A DNA stretch of 64,000 nt from Amycolatopsis orientalis DSM 43388 (GCF_000411975.1 NZ_ASXG01000172.1:62001-126000), one strand, 5' to 3'; counted from the stretch's first letter, positions 24,694-33,946 are shown. Notes: generated by a model from the letters alone, not told the origin. A program made the numbers and translations.

Positions 24694-25584
24694 TCAGTCG
24701 CCGACCGCGTCCCGCCCGCGCTTCACGATCAGCGGATCCGGTTGCCCGACCACCTTTTCGTCCTTGCCCTCGTACTCGAACCGCGACAGGAAATAGCGCA
24801 TCGCGTTGATCCGGGCGCGTTTCTTGTCGTTGCTCTTGATCGTGATCCACGGCGCGAGGTCGCTGTCGGTGCGGAGGAACATCGCCTCCTTGGCCGCGGT
24901 GTAGTCGTCCCACTTGTCGAGCGACTGCAGGTCCATCGGGGACAGTTTCCACTGCCGCACCGGGTCGACCTGCCGGATGATGAACCGGGTCCGCTGCTCG
25001 GCCTGAGTCACCGAAAACCAGAACTTCGTGACCGTGATTCCGCTCTCCACCAGCATTTCCTCGAACAGCGGCACCTGACGCATGAACTGCTCGTACTGCT
25101 CCGGCGAGCAAAACCCCATCACCTGCTCGACCCCGGCGCGGTTGTACCAGGACCGATCGAACAACACCATCTCGCCGGCGGTCGGCAGATGCTGGACGTA
25201 GCGCTGGAAATACCACTGGTGCGCTTCCCGGTCGCTCGGCTTGGCCAACGCGACCGTGCGCGCGTACCGCGGGTTGAGGTGCTCCATGAACCGCTTGATG
25301 GTGCCGCCCTTGCCCGCCGCGTCCCGCCCCTCGAACAGGATGACGTGCCGGCTGCCGGTATCGCTGATCGAGTTCTGCAGCTTGAGCAGTTCGACCTGCA
25401 GCAGATACTTGGTCTCGTCGTACTCCTCGCGCGGCATGCGCTCGTCGTAGGGATAGTTCTCCCGCCAGGTGTCGACCGCCCTGCCGAACGCGTCGATCAG
25501 CACGGGATCGTCATCGTGATCCTCGCCGACCGAATGCCCGTCGATCTCGAGCCGATCGATGTACTCCCGCACGTCCCGCAACAT
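24694..25584 (-). CDS. ppk2: Polyphosphate kinase 2
   Basis: The 296-residue enzyme has the PPK2 P-loop VILFEGRDAAGKGGTIKRF, the lid and Walker B block MVLFDRSWYNRAGVEQVMGF, and the middle KPSDREAHQWYFQRYVQHLP motif. PPK2 transfers phosphate between polyphosphate and nucleotides; a single-domain protein of this length is usually class I (acting on nucleoside diphosphates). It is 45 bp downstream of the KAP-like NTPase gene on the same strand and might be cotranscribed. Confidence 0.93.
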   Translation of the reverse strand: MLRDVREYIDRLEIDGHSVGEDHDDDPVLIDAFGRAVDTWRENYPYDERMPREEYDETKYLLQVELLKLQNSISDTGSRHVILFEGRDAAGKGGTIKRFMEHLNPRYARTVALAKPSDREAHQWYFQRYVQHLPTAGEMVLFDRSWYNRAGVEQVMGFCSPEQYEQFMRQVPLFEEMLVESGITVTKFWFSVTQAEQRTRFIIRQVDPVRQWKLSPMDLQSLDKWDDYTAAKEAMFLRTDSDLAPWITIKSNDKKRARINAMRYFLSRFEYEGKDEKVVGQPDPLIVKRGRDAVGD

Positions 25585-25629
25585 GCGGCCGACCTTAAGC
25601 AGGGCAGGTGAACGGGAGGTGTATCCGGC

Positions 25630-28368
25630 TCAGGCGAGGAATTCCCGCGGGACAGCCGCGGCGGATCCCGCGCCGGGCGGCTCGACCACCCGCAGCGCCC
25701 ACTGCCGCCGGAACGCACTGATCGTCAGCCATGCCAGCCGGGCGTTTACCGGGAAGAGCTGCCGTGCCGAGGCCAGCGTGTCGAACGACCCGTCACCGAC
25801 CGCAAGGCCCCGTTCCAGATCACTGGGCGCGAAAGCCTGGCCGAAGACCTCAAGCACCGTCCCGACGTAGTACAGATATCCCAGGGTTTCGGTCTGCAGC
25901 CGCAGCAATGCCGGTGCCCCGTCAGCTTCCGCCGAGATCGGCGGCGCCGAGACCGCGGCGATCAGTTCGGCGGGCTCAGCCGCCGTCTGCGCGTCGAGGT
26001 GCCGGACGAGAGCGCTGGCCAAGACTTCGTCGTACTCCGCTTTTCCGACGACGGTCAGCAGCGCGAAACGTTTGGCAGCCAGGTCTTCGACGACAAGCCG
26101 CCGCGTGATGCCGGCCAGTTCGCCGCCGCCGACGAGCATGCGCCTCGCGACGCGAATCAGCTCGCGAGGAAGACCCCCGGACAGGCAATGGCACAGGGCG
26201 ATGAACGGATCGGGCAAGCCGACTACCCTGCTCGACAGGACCTTCCGCGCGTCCTCGAGATCGAGATAGTCCAACCGGACGATGGTGTCGAAGGCGCTGT
26301 CGAACGCGTCGCGGACGGACAGGCCGCGGAGCTCGAACGCGGCCAGGGCGTCCTCCGACACCGAGACCAGGCACAAAAGCCCCGGAACGTCGACTGCCAT
26401 CAAGGCTTTCATCTCGTTGATGAACTCATGGGCCAGGTCCGGGTCGGCGATCTTGTCCAGTTCGTCGATGATGATCACGACCGGCGCGGGCGCGATTTTC
26501 CGGAGCGCGCCGAGGCACAAGATGGTGGCCTCGACAAAACGCAGGAACTCGTACACCACCTCGGGATAGGTCATCGGGTTCCGGGTCACCTCGCTGGCCC
26601 CCGAAAACCCCGCCTCGGCCATCGGCACGCCGGTCTTGCCCGACCAGCCCGAGGTGTACTTCTGCTGGAACCTGATCCCGTCGCGAGCCCATTCCGCCCG
26701 CTTCCGGAGCGAACGCAGGTCTCCCCTCCAGGCCGGCGGCGGCGACGATTCCCGCGCCCGGACAGCCGGACGTCTCCTCGCCGCGAGGCTGAGCGTGGCG
26801 GCCGCGCCGAACAAACAGGCAAGCGGCCACCACAAGGTGGTCGGCTGAGCACGCAGATCGGCCCGGAACACCGCGGAGACGATGGTGCCCGCCGCGCCCA
26901 CCAGCAGCCAGGCCAGCACCGCACCGAACACCGGCCAGCTTCGCCGTGCCCAGCCCCGGCGACGAGGGCTCGCGAGGTCGTCGTCCGGTCCGTGCTGCCG
27001 GCAGAATTTGATCACCTCGGCGCACGTCTGGCTGTAAAGGTGCAGCATGAATTCCCGCGCGTCGTAGCGGACCGGCACGCTCTCCATCACCGCGATGTGC
27101 CGATAACCGCCCTCGAGAAATTTGCCCGCGCGGTACGCGTCGAGGAGTGTTGACTTGCCCGCACCGCGCGATCCGGCCATTCCGACCACGCCACCCTCGA
27201 TCCCGGTCAGCAGGTCGCGCAACCGGTCCGCGGCCGCCACCGAGGTGCGAACCCGATCGCCGGCCCGCATCTGCCCCAGCGCATGCCGGTCGTAGGAGGG
27301 AAGGGTGGTGGTGAACTCCGGATTGAGGACGTTGTTGAGGTGGTATTTGACGAGCTGACTCACCTCGGATATGGCGGCGTCTTTCCACCGTTTTTCCGCG
27401 TCGCGGACCTCGTTCCGCAACTTGGTCCGCAACCGTTTCCAGCCAGCGCTGTTTTTGCGGTTCTCGTCGCGAGAAAGCCACGGTGGGATCAGCCAGCCGC
27501 TGAGCGTAAGCGGCGCGAAGCCGACCATGACCAGCAAGGTGACCGCGTCGGCAACGAGGTACTCGGCCAAGGGCGGCCACGCTGCCGCCTCGAGCACGAA
27601 GTAGGCCGCGGCGATGGCGACGACGGCCGCCAACAGTCCGCGAACAACCACTGCCGACGGCAGCCGTCGCCCTGGCTCCTCCGTCTCCAGCACCACAGTT
27701 GCCACCGAGAGCGCTACGAGGAAGGCAGCCGCGGCGACCACCCCCGTGGCTATCCACAGCGCGCCCGCCCAGAAACTCCCCATCGATTCCCTGGTCGAGG
27801 GCAGCAAACGCCACAGCGACAACAGGTAAGCGGTCGGGAAGACCGTGACGAACGGCCATGCCCCCGCACAGATGATGGCCTCGTGGCCAAGCTTCTTCCC
27901 GCTTCGCTCGGTCAGCCGGCGCGCACCGCGTACCGCGAACCCAGCGGCGACCAGCAAGCCCATCACTGTGAAGAACCACGCCAACCCGCTGAATGCCTGC
28001 TGAAGCTGCCACCAGAGCAACGGGTAGCCGATACCGAACCACAACGCCAAACCGAACATCGCGTGCGCCCCGCGTGCACTCGCTGATCTGCCCGACGGAT
28101 TGTCGTGCTCGGCAAGGTTCTTTTCCGCTGCCCAAAGCTCTTCGATCTGCGGATTGGTCGCCCCCAGCGCTTCGTCGGCACTCCTGGCGATCCGGTGTTT
28201 GACCTCGCTGCTGATCCGCTCGAGGTCGCCCTTGGCGGTCTCGGCGAATTGTTTCGCGGAGACCTCTCCGTCCAACGCCTCGTGAGCCAACTCCACCAAG
28301 CGCTCTCGCAAGCGGTTGAGGAGGCGGTCGTACTCCGCTTCACGTAAGGACGCGCTCGGCTCGGTCAC
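25630..28368 (-). CDS. KAP-like membrane P-loop NTPase
   Basis: The protein is about 912 residues long. A charged helical N-terminus precedes six or so membrane helices (residues ~105-310). Walker A, GSRGAGKSTLL, is near residue 400 and Walker B, VVIIIDELDK, near 632; between them lie two further membrane helices (around 489 and 515). Membrane segments inserted between Walker A and B are the hallmark of KAP NTPases, some of which act in phage exclusion. Start GTG 28368 is chosen since the acidic N-terminal helix begins there; a GTG at 28404 is possible. The precise role is unknown. Confidence 0.75.
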   Translation of the reverse strand: MTEPSASLREAEYDRLLNRLRERLVELAHEALDGEVSAKQFAETAKGDLERISSEVKHRIARSADEALGATNPQIEELWAAEKNLAEHDNPSGRSASARGAHAMFGLALWFGIGYPLLWWQLQQAFSGLAWFFTVMGLLVAAGFAVRGARRLTERSGKKLGHEAIICAGAWPFVTVFPTAYLLSLWRLLPSTRESMGSFWAGALWIATGVVAAAAFLVALSVATVVLETEEPGRRLPSAVVVRGLLAAVVAIAAAYFVLEAAAWPPLAEYLVADAVTLLVMVGFAPLTLSGWLIPPWLSRDENRKNSAGWKRLRTKLRNEVRDAEKRWKDAAISEVSQLVKYHLNNVLNPEFTTTLPSYDRHALGQMRAGDRVRTSVAAADRLRDLLTGIEGGVVGMAGSRGAGKSTLLDAYRAGKFLEGGYRHIAVMESVPVRYDAREFMLHLYSQTCAEVIKFCRQHGPDDDLASPRRRGWARRSWPVFGAVLAWLLVGAAGTIVSAVFRADLRAQPTTLWWPLACLFGAAATLSLAARRRPAVRARESSPPPAWRGDLRSLRKRAEWARDGIRFQQKYTSGWSGKTGVPMAEAGFSGASEVTRNPMTYPEVVYEFLRFVEATILCLGALRKIAPAPVVIIIDELDKIADPDLAHEFINEMKALMAVDVPGLLCLVSVSEDALAAFELRGLSVRDAFDSAFDTIVRLDYLDLEDARKVLSSRVVGLPDPFIALCHCLSGGLPRELIRVARRMLVGGGELAGITRRLVVEDLAAKRFALLTVVGKAEYDEVLASALVRHLDAQTAAEPAELIAAVSAPPISAEADGAPALLRLQTETLGYLYYVGTVLEVFGQAFAPSDLERGLAVGDGSFDTLASARQLFPVNARLAWLTISAFRRQWALRVVEPPGAGSAAAVPREFLA

Positions 28369-28807
28369 GACTGGGCATCCTAATGAGAGCCTGCCCGCGA
28401 ACACCAGGGAGTTGTTTGCGCGCTCGAAAAAAGCCAGTTGAGCGGAAGACCAAAGGCCCTGCGGAGCTCAACTGCGCTCCTGAGCGCATTCGGACCCCCG
28501 CCGCCTCAATGACGTGAAACTCGCCCCGCCGCGGCACACCACGACCATTTCTCGATGCCCGGCACCGGAACGGATAACGGCACCTGGCGAGAGCCGCCGC
28601 CTCGACTGCCTTGGCTTCCGCCGGCCGGGCCGCCACGACCGCGCGCTGTCGTTCACCAGCGTGACAACCCACGCCTCGTGCGCCTCCGGCGGCATACCCC
28701 TGACCTGCGAATATGAGGTTTGTCATGAATCCCGCCTGCGGAATCCACCCCAGTTCGGTGAGGCCTGCTCCTGTGCCGTCCGAGGCGGTCGGCGAGACGC
28801 TGTCGGC
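28369..28807. other. Intergenic region between KAP-like NTPase and ABC exporter
   Basis: This 439-bp divergent gap holds no convincing gene; the short open frames on both strands are Arg-rich and without homology. It contains the perfect inverted repeat TGCGCTC-CT-GAGCGCA at 28473-28488, a possible operator. No clear promoter boxes were identified for either gene. Confidence 0.5.
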
Positions 28808-29725
28808 ATGGGCAGGGAAGCAGTAGTCGAGGTGGACGGGCTGCGGATCGACTACGGGTCGTTCGTCGCGGTCCACGGGTTGAGTTTCACGGTGCGCGCC
28901 GGTGAGGTTTTCGGGTTGCTGGGGACCAACGGCGCGGGCAAGACGTCGACCATGGACGTCCTGGAGGGGTACCGGCGGCCCTCGGCCGGGAGGGTGCGGG
29001 TCTTCGGGGTCGATCCGGCCGAGCAGCGCGAGAAGATCGCGCCGCGGGTCGGGATCATGTTGCAGGAGGCCGGGTTCTTCGACGATCTGACGGTCGTCGA
29101 GTCGATCCGGGCCTGGCGGCGGTTCACCTCCGGCGCGATGTCGATCGACGAGGCGATCGACCTGGTCGACCTGGGCAAGGTCGGGAACACGCGCGTCGGG
29201 AAGCTCTCCGGCGGGGAACGGCGGCGGCTCGACCTGGCGCTCGCCGTGCTGGGGCGGCCGGAGCTGCTGTTTCTCGACGAGCCGACGACCGGCCTCGACC
29301 CGCAGGCGCGGCGGCGCACGTGGCGGGTGCTGGAGAACATGGTCGCGGGCGGCATGGCGATCCTGCTGACCACCCACTACATGGAGGAAGCGCAGTATCT
29401 CGCCGATCGCGTGGCGATCATGGACCGCGGGCGCATCGTGCGGCACGGCTCCGTCGGCGAGGTGATCGGGGCCGACCACGGCTCGACGGTCACGTTCGTC
29501 AGCGAGACTCCGGTGCCGGTCGAACTGGCCGGGGTGTCCGAGGACGGCCGCCACTACGCGCTGAGCAGCACCGACCCGCAGGCGGACCTGCACCGGCTGC
29601 TCGACTGGGCCCACCGGGCCGGCGCGCGGATCTCCGAACTCGAGGTCCGGCGCAATTCGCTCGAAGACGTTTTCCTGCGGGTCGCCGACGAGGCCGACCT
29701 CGCTGTCACCGCGAAGGAGCGCTGA
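28808..29725 (+). CDS. ABC transporter ATP-binding protein (DrrA-like)
   Basis: The 305-residue ATPase has Walker A GTNGAGKTS near residue 37, signature KLSGGERRR near 136 and Walker B LLFLDEPTTGLDP near 155. The C-terminal part is the usual DrrA-type extension. It starts an operon of five tightly packed genes: ATPase, ABC-2 permease, histidine kinase, response regulator and M20 amidohydrolase. The ATG at 28808 begins the conserved domain; the ribosome site is weak. The substrate is unknown; the adjoining two-component system suggests induction by the exported compound. Confidence 0.9.
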   Translation: MGREAVVEVDGLRIDYGSFVAVHGLSFTVRAGEVFGLLGTNGAGKTSTMDVLEGYRRPSAGRVRVFGVDPAEQREKIAPRVGIMLQEAGFFDDLTVVESIRAWRRFTSGAMSIDEAIDLVDLGKVGNTRVGKLSGGERRRLDLALAVLGRPELLFLDEPTTGLDPQARRRTWRVLENMVAGGMAILLTTHYMEEAQYLADRVAIMDRGRIVRHGSVGEVIGADHGSTVTFVSETPVPVELAGVSEDGRHYALSSTDPQADLHRLLDWAHRAGARISELEVRRNSLEDVFLRVADEADLAVTAKER

Positions 29726-30579
29726 TGACTGCCGCCGCACCCGCGCTGTCCGCCCGCCGATCGCTGGGCTGGTGGCGCTACACCTGGTCCCAATTCCTGC
29801 TGTCGCAGAAGGTGCACTGGCGCGATCTCGGTTTCGCGCTCACCGGAGTGCTTATTCCGCTCGGGCTCGGCATCGGATTGCCCGCGAGCCAGCACGGCAA
29901 GGGCGAGATCGCCGGACTCGACGGCGGCGTGTACCTGCTGCCCGGGATGATGGGATTCGTCCTCGTCTGGATCGTCTACAACGTCGTGAACTCGGCGACG
30001 AGCCGGCGCGGGAAACTGATTTACAAAAGGCTTCGCGGCACCCCGCTGCCGGACACCGCGATCATGACCGGAGAAGCCATGAGCGGATCGGTCACCAGCG
30101 TCGCGCAAGTGGTGGTGCTGCTCGTTTTCGGGCTCGTTTACCTGGACGGCCCGGCTCCGGCGAACCCGCTGTTGCTGCTGGTCGGCGTCGTGCTGGGCGC
30201 GTTGACGTTCGCGCTGCTGGCGATCGGCGTTTCCGGTCTGCTGCCCACCAGCGAGGTCTCCACGTGGCTGGTCACGCCATTCCTGTTCCTGATGATGTTC
30301 GCGTCCGGAATCGTTTTCCCGCTGTCGGAGATGCCGCACTTCCTGCAGGTGCCGGTGCGCTACCTGCCGTCGAGTTCGGTGGTCGAGATTCTGCGCACCG
30401 CTTACCTCGGCCGCGACTTCGCTTCGAATCCGGCGACCGCCCAGTTGCCCCCCGAGGTCGGATTCCTCCAGTCGTTCCGGGCGTGCGTCATGCCGCTGGG
30501 ACTACTCTGTGCCTGGATCGGCGTTTCCCTCGGCCTGGGCAAGCGCTTCTTCAAATGGGACCCGAAACGGACGGGCTAG
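29725..30579 (+). CDS. ABC-2 type permease
   Basis: The 284-residue membrane protein has six predicted helices and the ABC-2 signature region (LLPTSEVSTWLVTPFLFLMM, then FPLSEMPHFLQ). The ATG overlaps the last base of the ATPase stop (TGATG), so translation is coupled. Together they form a DrrAB-like exporter. Confidence 0.88.
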   Translation: MTAAAPALSARRSLGWWRYTWSQFLLSQKVHWRDLGFALTGVLIPLGLGIGLPASQHGKGEIAGLDGGVYLLPGMMGFVLVWIVYNVVNSATSRRGKLIYKRLRGTPLPDTAIMTGEAMSGSVTSVAQVVVLLVFGLVYLDGPAPANPLLLLVGVVLGALTFALLAIGVSGLLPTSEVSTWLVTPFLFLMMFASGIVFPLSEMPHFLQVPVRYLPSSSVVEILRTAYLGRDFASNPATAQLPPEVGFLQSFRACVMPLGLLCAWIGVSLGLGKRFFKWDPKRTG

Positions 30580-30591
30580 GCGGGAGGACGT

Positions 30592-31713
30592 GTGGACCGG
30601 TGGAGCCCCGGGACACTGGGCCGCGTCGTCGCGCTGCTGATCCTCGGCACGGTCGTCGCGTTCACCGGCGAAGGGTTCTTCCTCTGGCTCAGCACCCGGC
30701 CCCCGGTGGTCGACGTCCTCTTCGCGGTGCTGGCCGGAGCCGGTCTGCTGGCCGCCATCGGCCGCGTCGTGTGGTCAGTGGTGCGCCGTACGTCCTCGCG
30801 CAGCGAGCACCTGCTCGACGTGGCCATCGCCACCAGCCTGTCCTACGCCCTGCTGCTGGCCTTCGGCCCCGCGTGGCTGGCGCTGCCCGCGCTGGTCGCC
30901 GGGGTCGCGGCGATCAGCTTCACCGGGGTCAAACGCTGGCTTTTCCCGCTGCTCGTGCTGCTCAGCACGGCCGGCATCGCGTTCCTGCACGACGTGCCCG
31001 CGTTCGCGGTGGCCGAGACCCTGCTCCGCTCGGTCGTGACCGTCGTGGTGCTGGCCGGGATGGGGCTGCTGGTCGCCTACGCGGCCGAGGTCCACGCCAG
31101 CCGCGACGAACTGGCCCGGATGGCGGTGGTCGAGGAGCGGCTGCGCTTCGCCCGCGACCTGCACGACGTGCTCGGCCGGGGCCTGTCGGTGGTGCGGCTC
31201 AAGGCCGAACTCGGGGTGCGGCTGCTGGACGCGGACAAGGACGCCGCGCGCGACCAGTTCGTCCAGATCGCCGAACTCGCCGGCGGTTCGGTGTCCGAAC
31301 TGCGCAAGGTGATCGCCGGCTACCGGCAGCCCAGCCTCGCCGAGGAACTGCGCGGCACCTCCTCGATCCTCAGCCTCGCCGGCGTCCGGGTGGTCGCCGA
31401 TCCGGTGCCCGAGGACCTGCCCGCGCCCGCGGCCGAGGCGATCGGCGCGGCGATCCGCGAGGGCGGCACCAACATCCTGCGCCACAGTGCCGCGGAGAAC
31501 TGCCGCGTCGAGTTCGTGCGCGAACCGGCGGCGCTGACCGTCCGGATCTCCAACGACCGGCCGCACTCCGGGGGGTCCCGGGCGGGCCACGGTCTCACCG
31601 GTCTCGCCGAGCGGCTGGCCGCGGTGCACGGCACGCTCGACCACACCGACGCGAACGGCGAGTTCGTGCTCACCGCCCGCGTTCCCCTTGACCTGCCGAG
31701 GAAAAACTCATGA
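30592..31713 (+). CDS. Sensor histidine kinase (NarL-type partner, HisKA_3)
   Basis: The 373-residue kinase has about six membrane helices in the first 165 residues, no sizeable extracytoplasmic domain, then the dimerisation box RLRFARDLHDVLGRGLSVVR with the phosphorylated His near residue 188, and a HATPase domain (AIREGGTNILRHSAAENCRV, then GLTGLAERLAAVHG). This is an intramembrane-sensing type, common beside ABC exporters. The start is a GTG at 30592 preceded by GGGAGG. It overlaps the regulator gene by four bases. Confidence 0.92.
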   Translation: MDRWSPGTLGRVVALLILGTVVAFTGEGFFLWLSTRPPVVDVLFAVLAGAGLLAAIGRVVWSVVRRTSSRSEHLLDVAIATSLSYALLLAFGPAWLALPALVAGVAAISFTGVKRWLFPLLVLLSTAGIAFLHDVPAFAVAETLLRSVVTVVVLAGMGLLVAYAAEVHASRDELARMAVVEERLRFARDLHDVLGRGLSVVRLKAELGVRLLDADKDAARDQFVQIAELAGGSVSELRKVIAGYRQPSLAEELRGTSSILSLAGVRVVADPVPEDLPAPAAEAIGAAIREGGTNILRHSAAENCRVEFVREPAALTVRISNDRPHSGGSRAGHGLTGLAERLAAVHGTLDHTDANGEFVLTARVPLDLPRKNS

Positions 31714-32318
31714 CCCTGCGGATCGTGCTGGCCGAGGACCACGCCCTGCTCCGGGAATCCCTGCGCACGGTGTTCAGCCTCGCCGACGACATCGAGGTGG
31801 CCGAAGCCGTGGACAACGGCGCCGACGCGCTCGAAGCCATCCGGCGCGAACGTCCCGACGGTGCCATGGTCGACATCGACATGCCGCGGATGTCCGGCCT
31901 GGAGGTCGCCGAGGCGGTGCACGCCGAGGGCATCCCGTGCGCCCTTCTCGTGGTCACCAGCTACGGCAAACCCGGGTACCTGCACCGCGCCATGCGGGCC
32001 GGGGTGCGCGGGTTCGTCACGAAGAACATCTCGCCGGACGCGCTGATCGACGCCGTGCGCAAGGTGTGCGCCGGCGGACGGCACGTCGACCCCGAAATCG
32101 CCGCCGACGCGCTCGCGGTCGGCGAGACGCCGCTGACCGACCGGGAGCTCGAAGTGCTGCGGCTCTCCGGAGCCGGGCTGCGTCCCGCCGAGATCGGCGC
32201 GCGGCTGTCGCTGGCCGAGGGCACAGTGCGCAACTACCTGTCGAGCACCCTGACGAAACTGCAGGTGGACAACCGCGTGGCGGCCTACCGGGTCGCGGAG
32301 GAGGCCGGGTGGCTGTGA
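31710..32318 (+). CDS. LuxR-type response regulator
   Basis: The 202-residue protein has a receiver domain with the phosphorylated Asp near residue 56 in AMVDIDMPRMSG and the conserved Lys in FVTKNIS near 106, and a C-terminal LuxR helix-turn-helix (GLRPAEIGARLSLAEGTVRN). It is translationally coupled to the kinase and most likely controls its own operon, including the ABC exporter. A link to the RiPP cluster starting 1.4 kb downstream is possible but unproven. Confidence 0.92.
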   Translation: MTLRIVLAEDHALLRESLRTVFSLADDIEVAEAVDNGADALEAIRRERPDGAMVDIDMPRMSGLEVAEAVHAEGIPCALLVVTSYGKPGYLHRAMRAGVRGFVTKNISPDALIDAVRKVCAGGRHVDPEIAADALAVGETPLTDRELEVLRLSGAGLRPAEIGARLSLAEGTVRNYLSSTLTKLQVDNRVAAYRVAEEAGWL

Positions 32319-33448
32319 CGGACCTGATCGAGCTGTACCAGGATCTGCACCGCCATCCCGAACTCTCCGGCGCCGAGGAGCGCACCGCCGCCGTCCTCGC
32401 GCGGGAGCTGACCGGTCTTGGCTTCGACGTGCGCACGGGCGTCGGGGGCCATGGCGTCGTCGCGGCCCTGGACAACGGCGAGGGGCCCACGGTCGCGCTG
32501 CGCTCCGAATTGGACGCTTTGCCGCTGGCCGAGCGGACAGAGTTGCCTTACGCCGCAAGCGGTTCCGCGATGCACGCCTGCGGGCACGACCTGCACCTCG
32601 CCGCCGTGGTCGGCGCCGCGGCGGAGCTGGCCGGGGACCGGGCGGGCTGGCGGGGCAGACTGCTCGTGCTCGGACAGCCGGGCGAGGAGACTCTCGACGG
32701 CGCGCTGGCGATGGTGGCCGACGGCGTGCACGACGTTTTCGGGAAGCCGGACGCCGTGCTGGCGCAGCACGCCGTGCCGGGACCGGTGGGGCGGATCGGG
32801 CATTCGCCCGGGCCGATCACCGCACCGTGCGCCGAACTGGCGATCACCTTGCACGGACGGGGCGGGCACGCCGCCGCGCCGCACCTCGCGGTCGACCCGG
32901 TGGTGCTGGCCGCACATCTCGTGGTGCGGCTGCAGTCGGTGGTGGCGCGGGAAACCAGCCCCGCCGAACCGGTAGTGGTCACGGTCGGGTCGTTCCACGC
33001 GGGCGACGCGGCCAACGTGATCCCGGACCGGGTGCGGCTGGGGGTGAGCGTGCGTTCGGCCACCGACGGAGCGCTCAGCCGCGCGCTGACCGCCGTGGAG
33101 CGCGTGTGCCGAGCCGAGGCCGCCGCGTCCGGCGCGCCGGTCGAGCCGGAGATCCAGACGGTCCGCTCGGCCCCCGCGACGATCAACGACCGGCAGCTCA
33201 CGCTCGCCGTGCGGGCCGCGCACCTGACCGCCCTCAGTCCGGATTTCGTCTCCTGGACGGCGCCGGTGGCCGCGGCCGAGGACGTCGGTCACCTGGCCGA
33301 CGGCGCGCCGCTCTGCTACTGGACGCTCGGCGTCGGCGACCGCGGGACCAACCACTCGCCGGACTTCGCCCCGTCCCCGGAGGCGCTGCCGGCGGGCGTG
33401 CGGGCGTTGGTGCTCGCCGCCAAGGCGGGCTTCGCGGCCGGTCGCTGA
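32315..33448 (+). CDS. M20-family amidohydrolase
   Basis: The 377-residue enzyme resembles hippurate hydrolase/IAA-amino acid hydrolase: DLIELYQDLHRHPELSGAEE at the start, the metal motif HACGHDLHLAAVVGAAAEL (about residues 87-105), the GEE motif near 127 and a dimerisation domain with GRGGHAAAPH. The GTG at 32315 overlaps the regulator stop (GTGA) and has GGAGGAGG upstream; an in-frame GTG at 32309 is less well spaced. It should cleave N-acyl amino acids or related amides. It ends the exporter/two-component operon. Confidence 0.88.
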   Translation: MTDLIELYQDLHRHPELSGAEERTAAVLARELTGLGFDVRTGVGGHGVVAALDNGEGPTVALRSELDALPLAERTELPYAASGSAMHACGHDLHLAAVVGAAAELAGDRAGWRGRLLVLGQPGEETLDGALAMVADGVHDVFGKPDAVLAQHAVPGPVGRIGHSPGPITAPCAELAITLHGRGGHAAAPHLAVDPVVLAAHLVVRLQSVVARETSPAEPVVVTVGSFHAGDAANVIPDRVRLGVSVRSATDGALSRALTAVERVCRAEAAASGAPVEPEIQTVRSAPATINDRQLTLAVRAAHLTALSPDFVSWTAPVAAAEDVGHLADGAPLCYWTLGVGDRGTNHSPDFAPSPEALPAGVRALVLAAKAGFAAGR

Positions 33449-33497
33449 GCTATCCGGAGCCAGTACTCAGGGTCACCGCTGTGTAGGCAGCCATGCA

Positions 33498-33582
33498 CCC
33501 TTAGCATACCTTCCCTAAGGGAACCCTAAATTATCTGACAGTTAACTACTCCAGATGGGTGATATCGCCGCATTACCCATCT
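33498..33582. promoter_or_regulatory. Inverted repeats in the AT-rich leader before the RiPP cluster
   Basis: CCCTTAG (33498-33504) pairs with CTAAGGG (33515-33521), a possible terminator of the upstream operon. AGATGGGT (33553-33560) pairs with ACCCATCT (33575-33582), extendable to 11 bp with one mismatch, a possible operator. The 33449-33677 stretch is clearly poorer in GC than its neighbours and should contain the cluster promoter, but I cannot fix its boxes. Confidence 0.45.
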
Positions 33583-33677
33583 CCCGGACGCGGAGTTTGG
33601 TTTACGTTCGCCGTGTGCGAATCGCTCGAAGCGAATAGCGCAAAACTGGGGAATCAAAAAGCCTGGGGGCTTGCATC

Positions 33678-33905
33678 ATGACCGCTGCGATCGTTTCCGC
33701 TTTAGTAGTTGTGTCCGGTTTATCCGGTGTGTCCACTACGGAAGCCAGCGTTCCGGCACCGCCGAGGTGTGTGCCCAGCACACAGTTCAGAAACGTCGGA
33801 TTCGAGCTGGCGGAATGGGAGTACCTCGGTACTCAGGGCGGGGAATACCGGTACCGCTACAGCTTTAACGGCTGGGTTCAGGGCACGGTCGCCTGCACTC
33901 CCTAG
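33678..33905 (+). CDS. Small secreted protein at the head of the RiPP cluster
   Basis: The 75-residue protein has a signal peptide (MTAAIVSALVVVSGLSGVST, cut probably after TEA near residue 23) and a mature part of about 50 residues with two cysteines, one near each end, and an aromatic stretch (EYRYRYSFNGW). There is no leader motif like that of the precursors. TGGGGGC lies about 7 bases before the ATG. It precedes the first precursor gene by 41 bp and may be cotranscribed. It could be an immunity or binding factor; this is only a guess. Confidence 0.55.
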   Translation: MTAAIVSALVVVSGLSGVSTTEASVPAPPRCVPSTQFRNVGFELAEWEYLGTQGGEYRYRYSFNGWVQGTVACTP

Positions 33906-33946
33906 ATGAATTCCCTTCACTTTTATCTCGGGAGGAGGTGAAAGGA

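Noticed and set aside
28468..28695. 75-codon minus-strand frame in the gap before the ABC exporter
   Set aside because: Arg-rich, no ribosome site, no recognisable domain.
30592..32318. Two-component system as the dedicated regulator of the RiPP cluster
   Set aside because: It is translationally coupled to its own ABC exporter and M20 gene; nothing in sequence ties it to the RiPP genes beyond distance.
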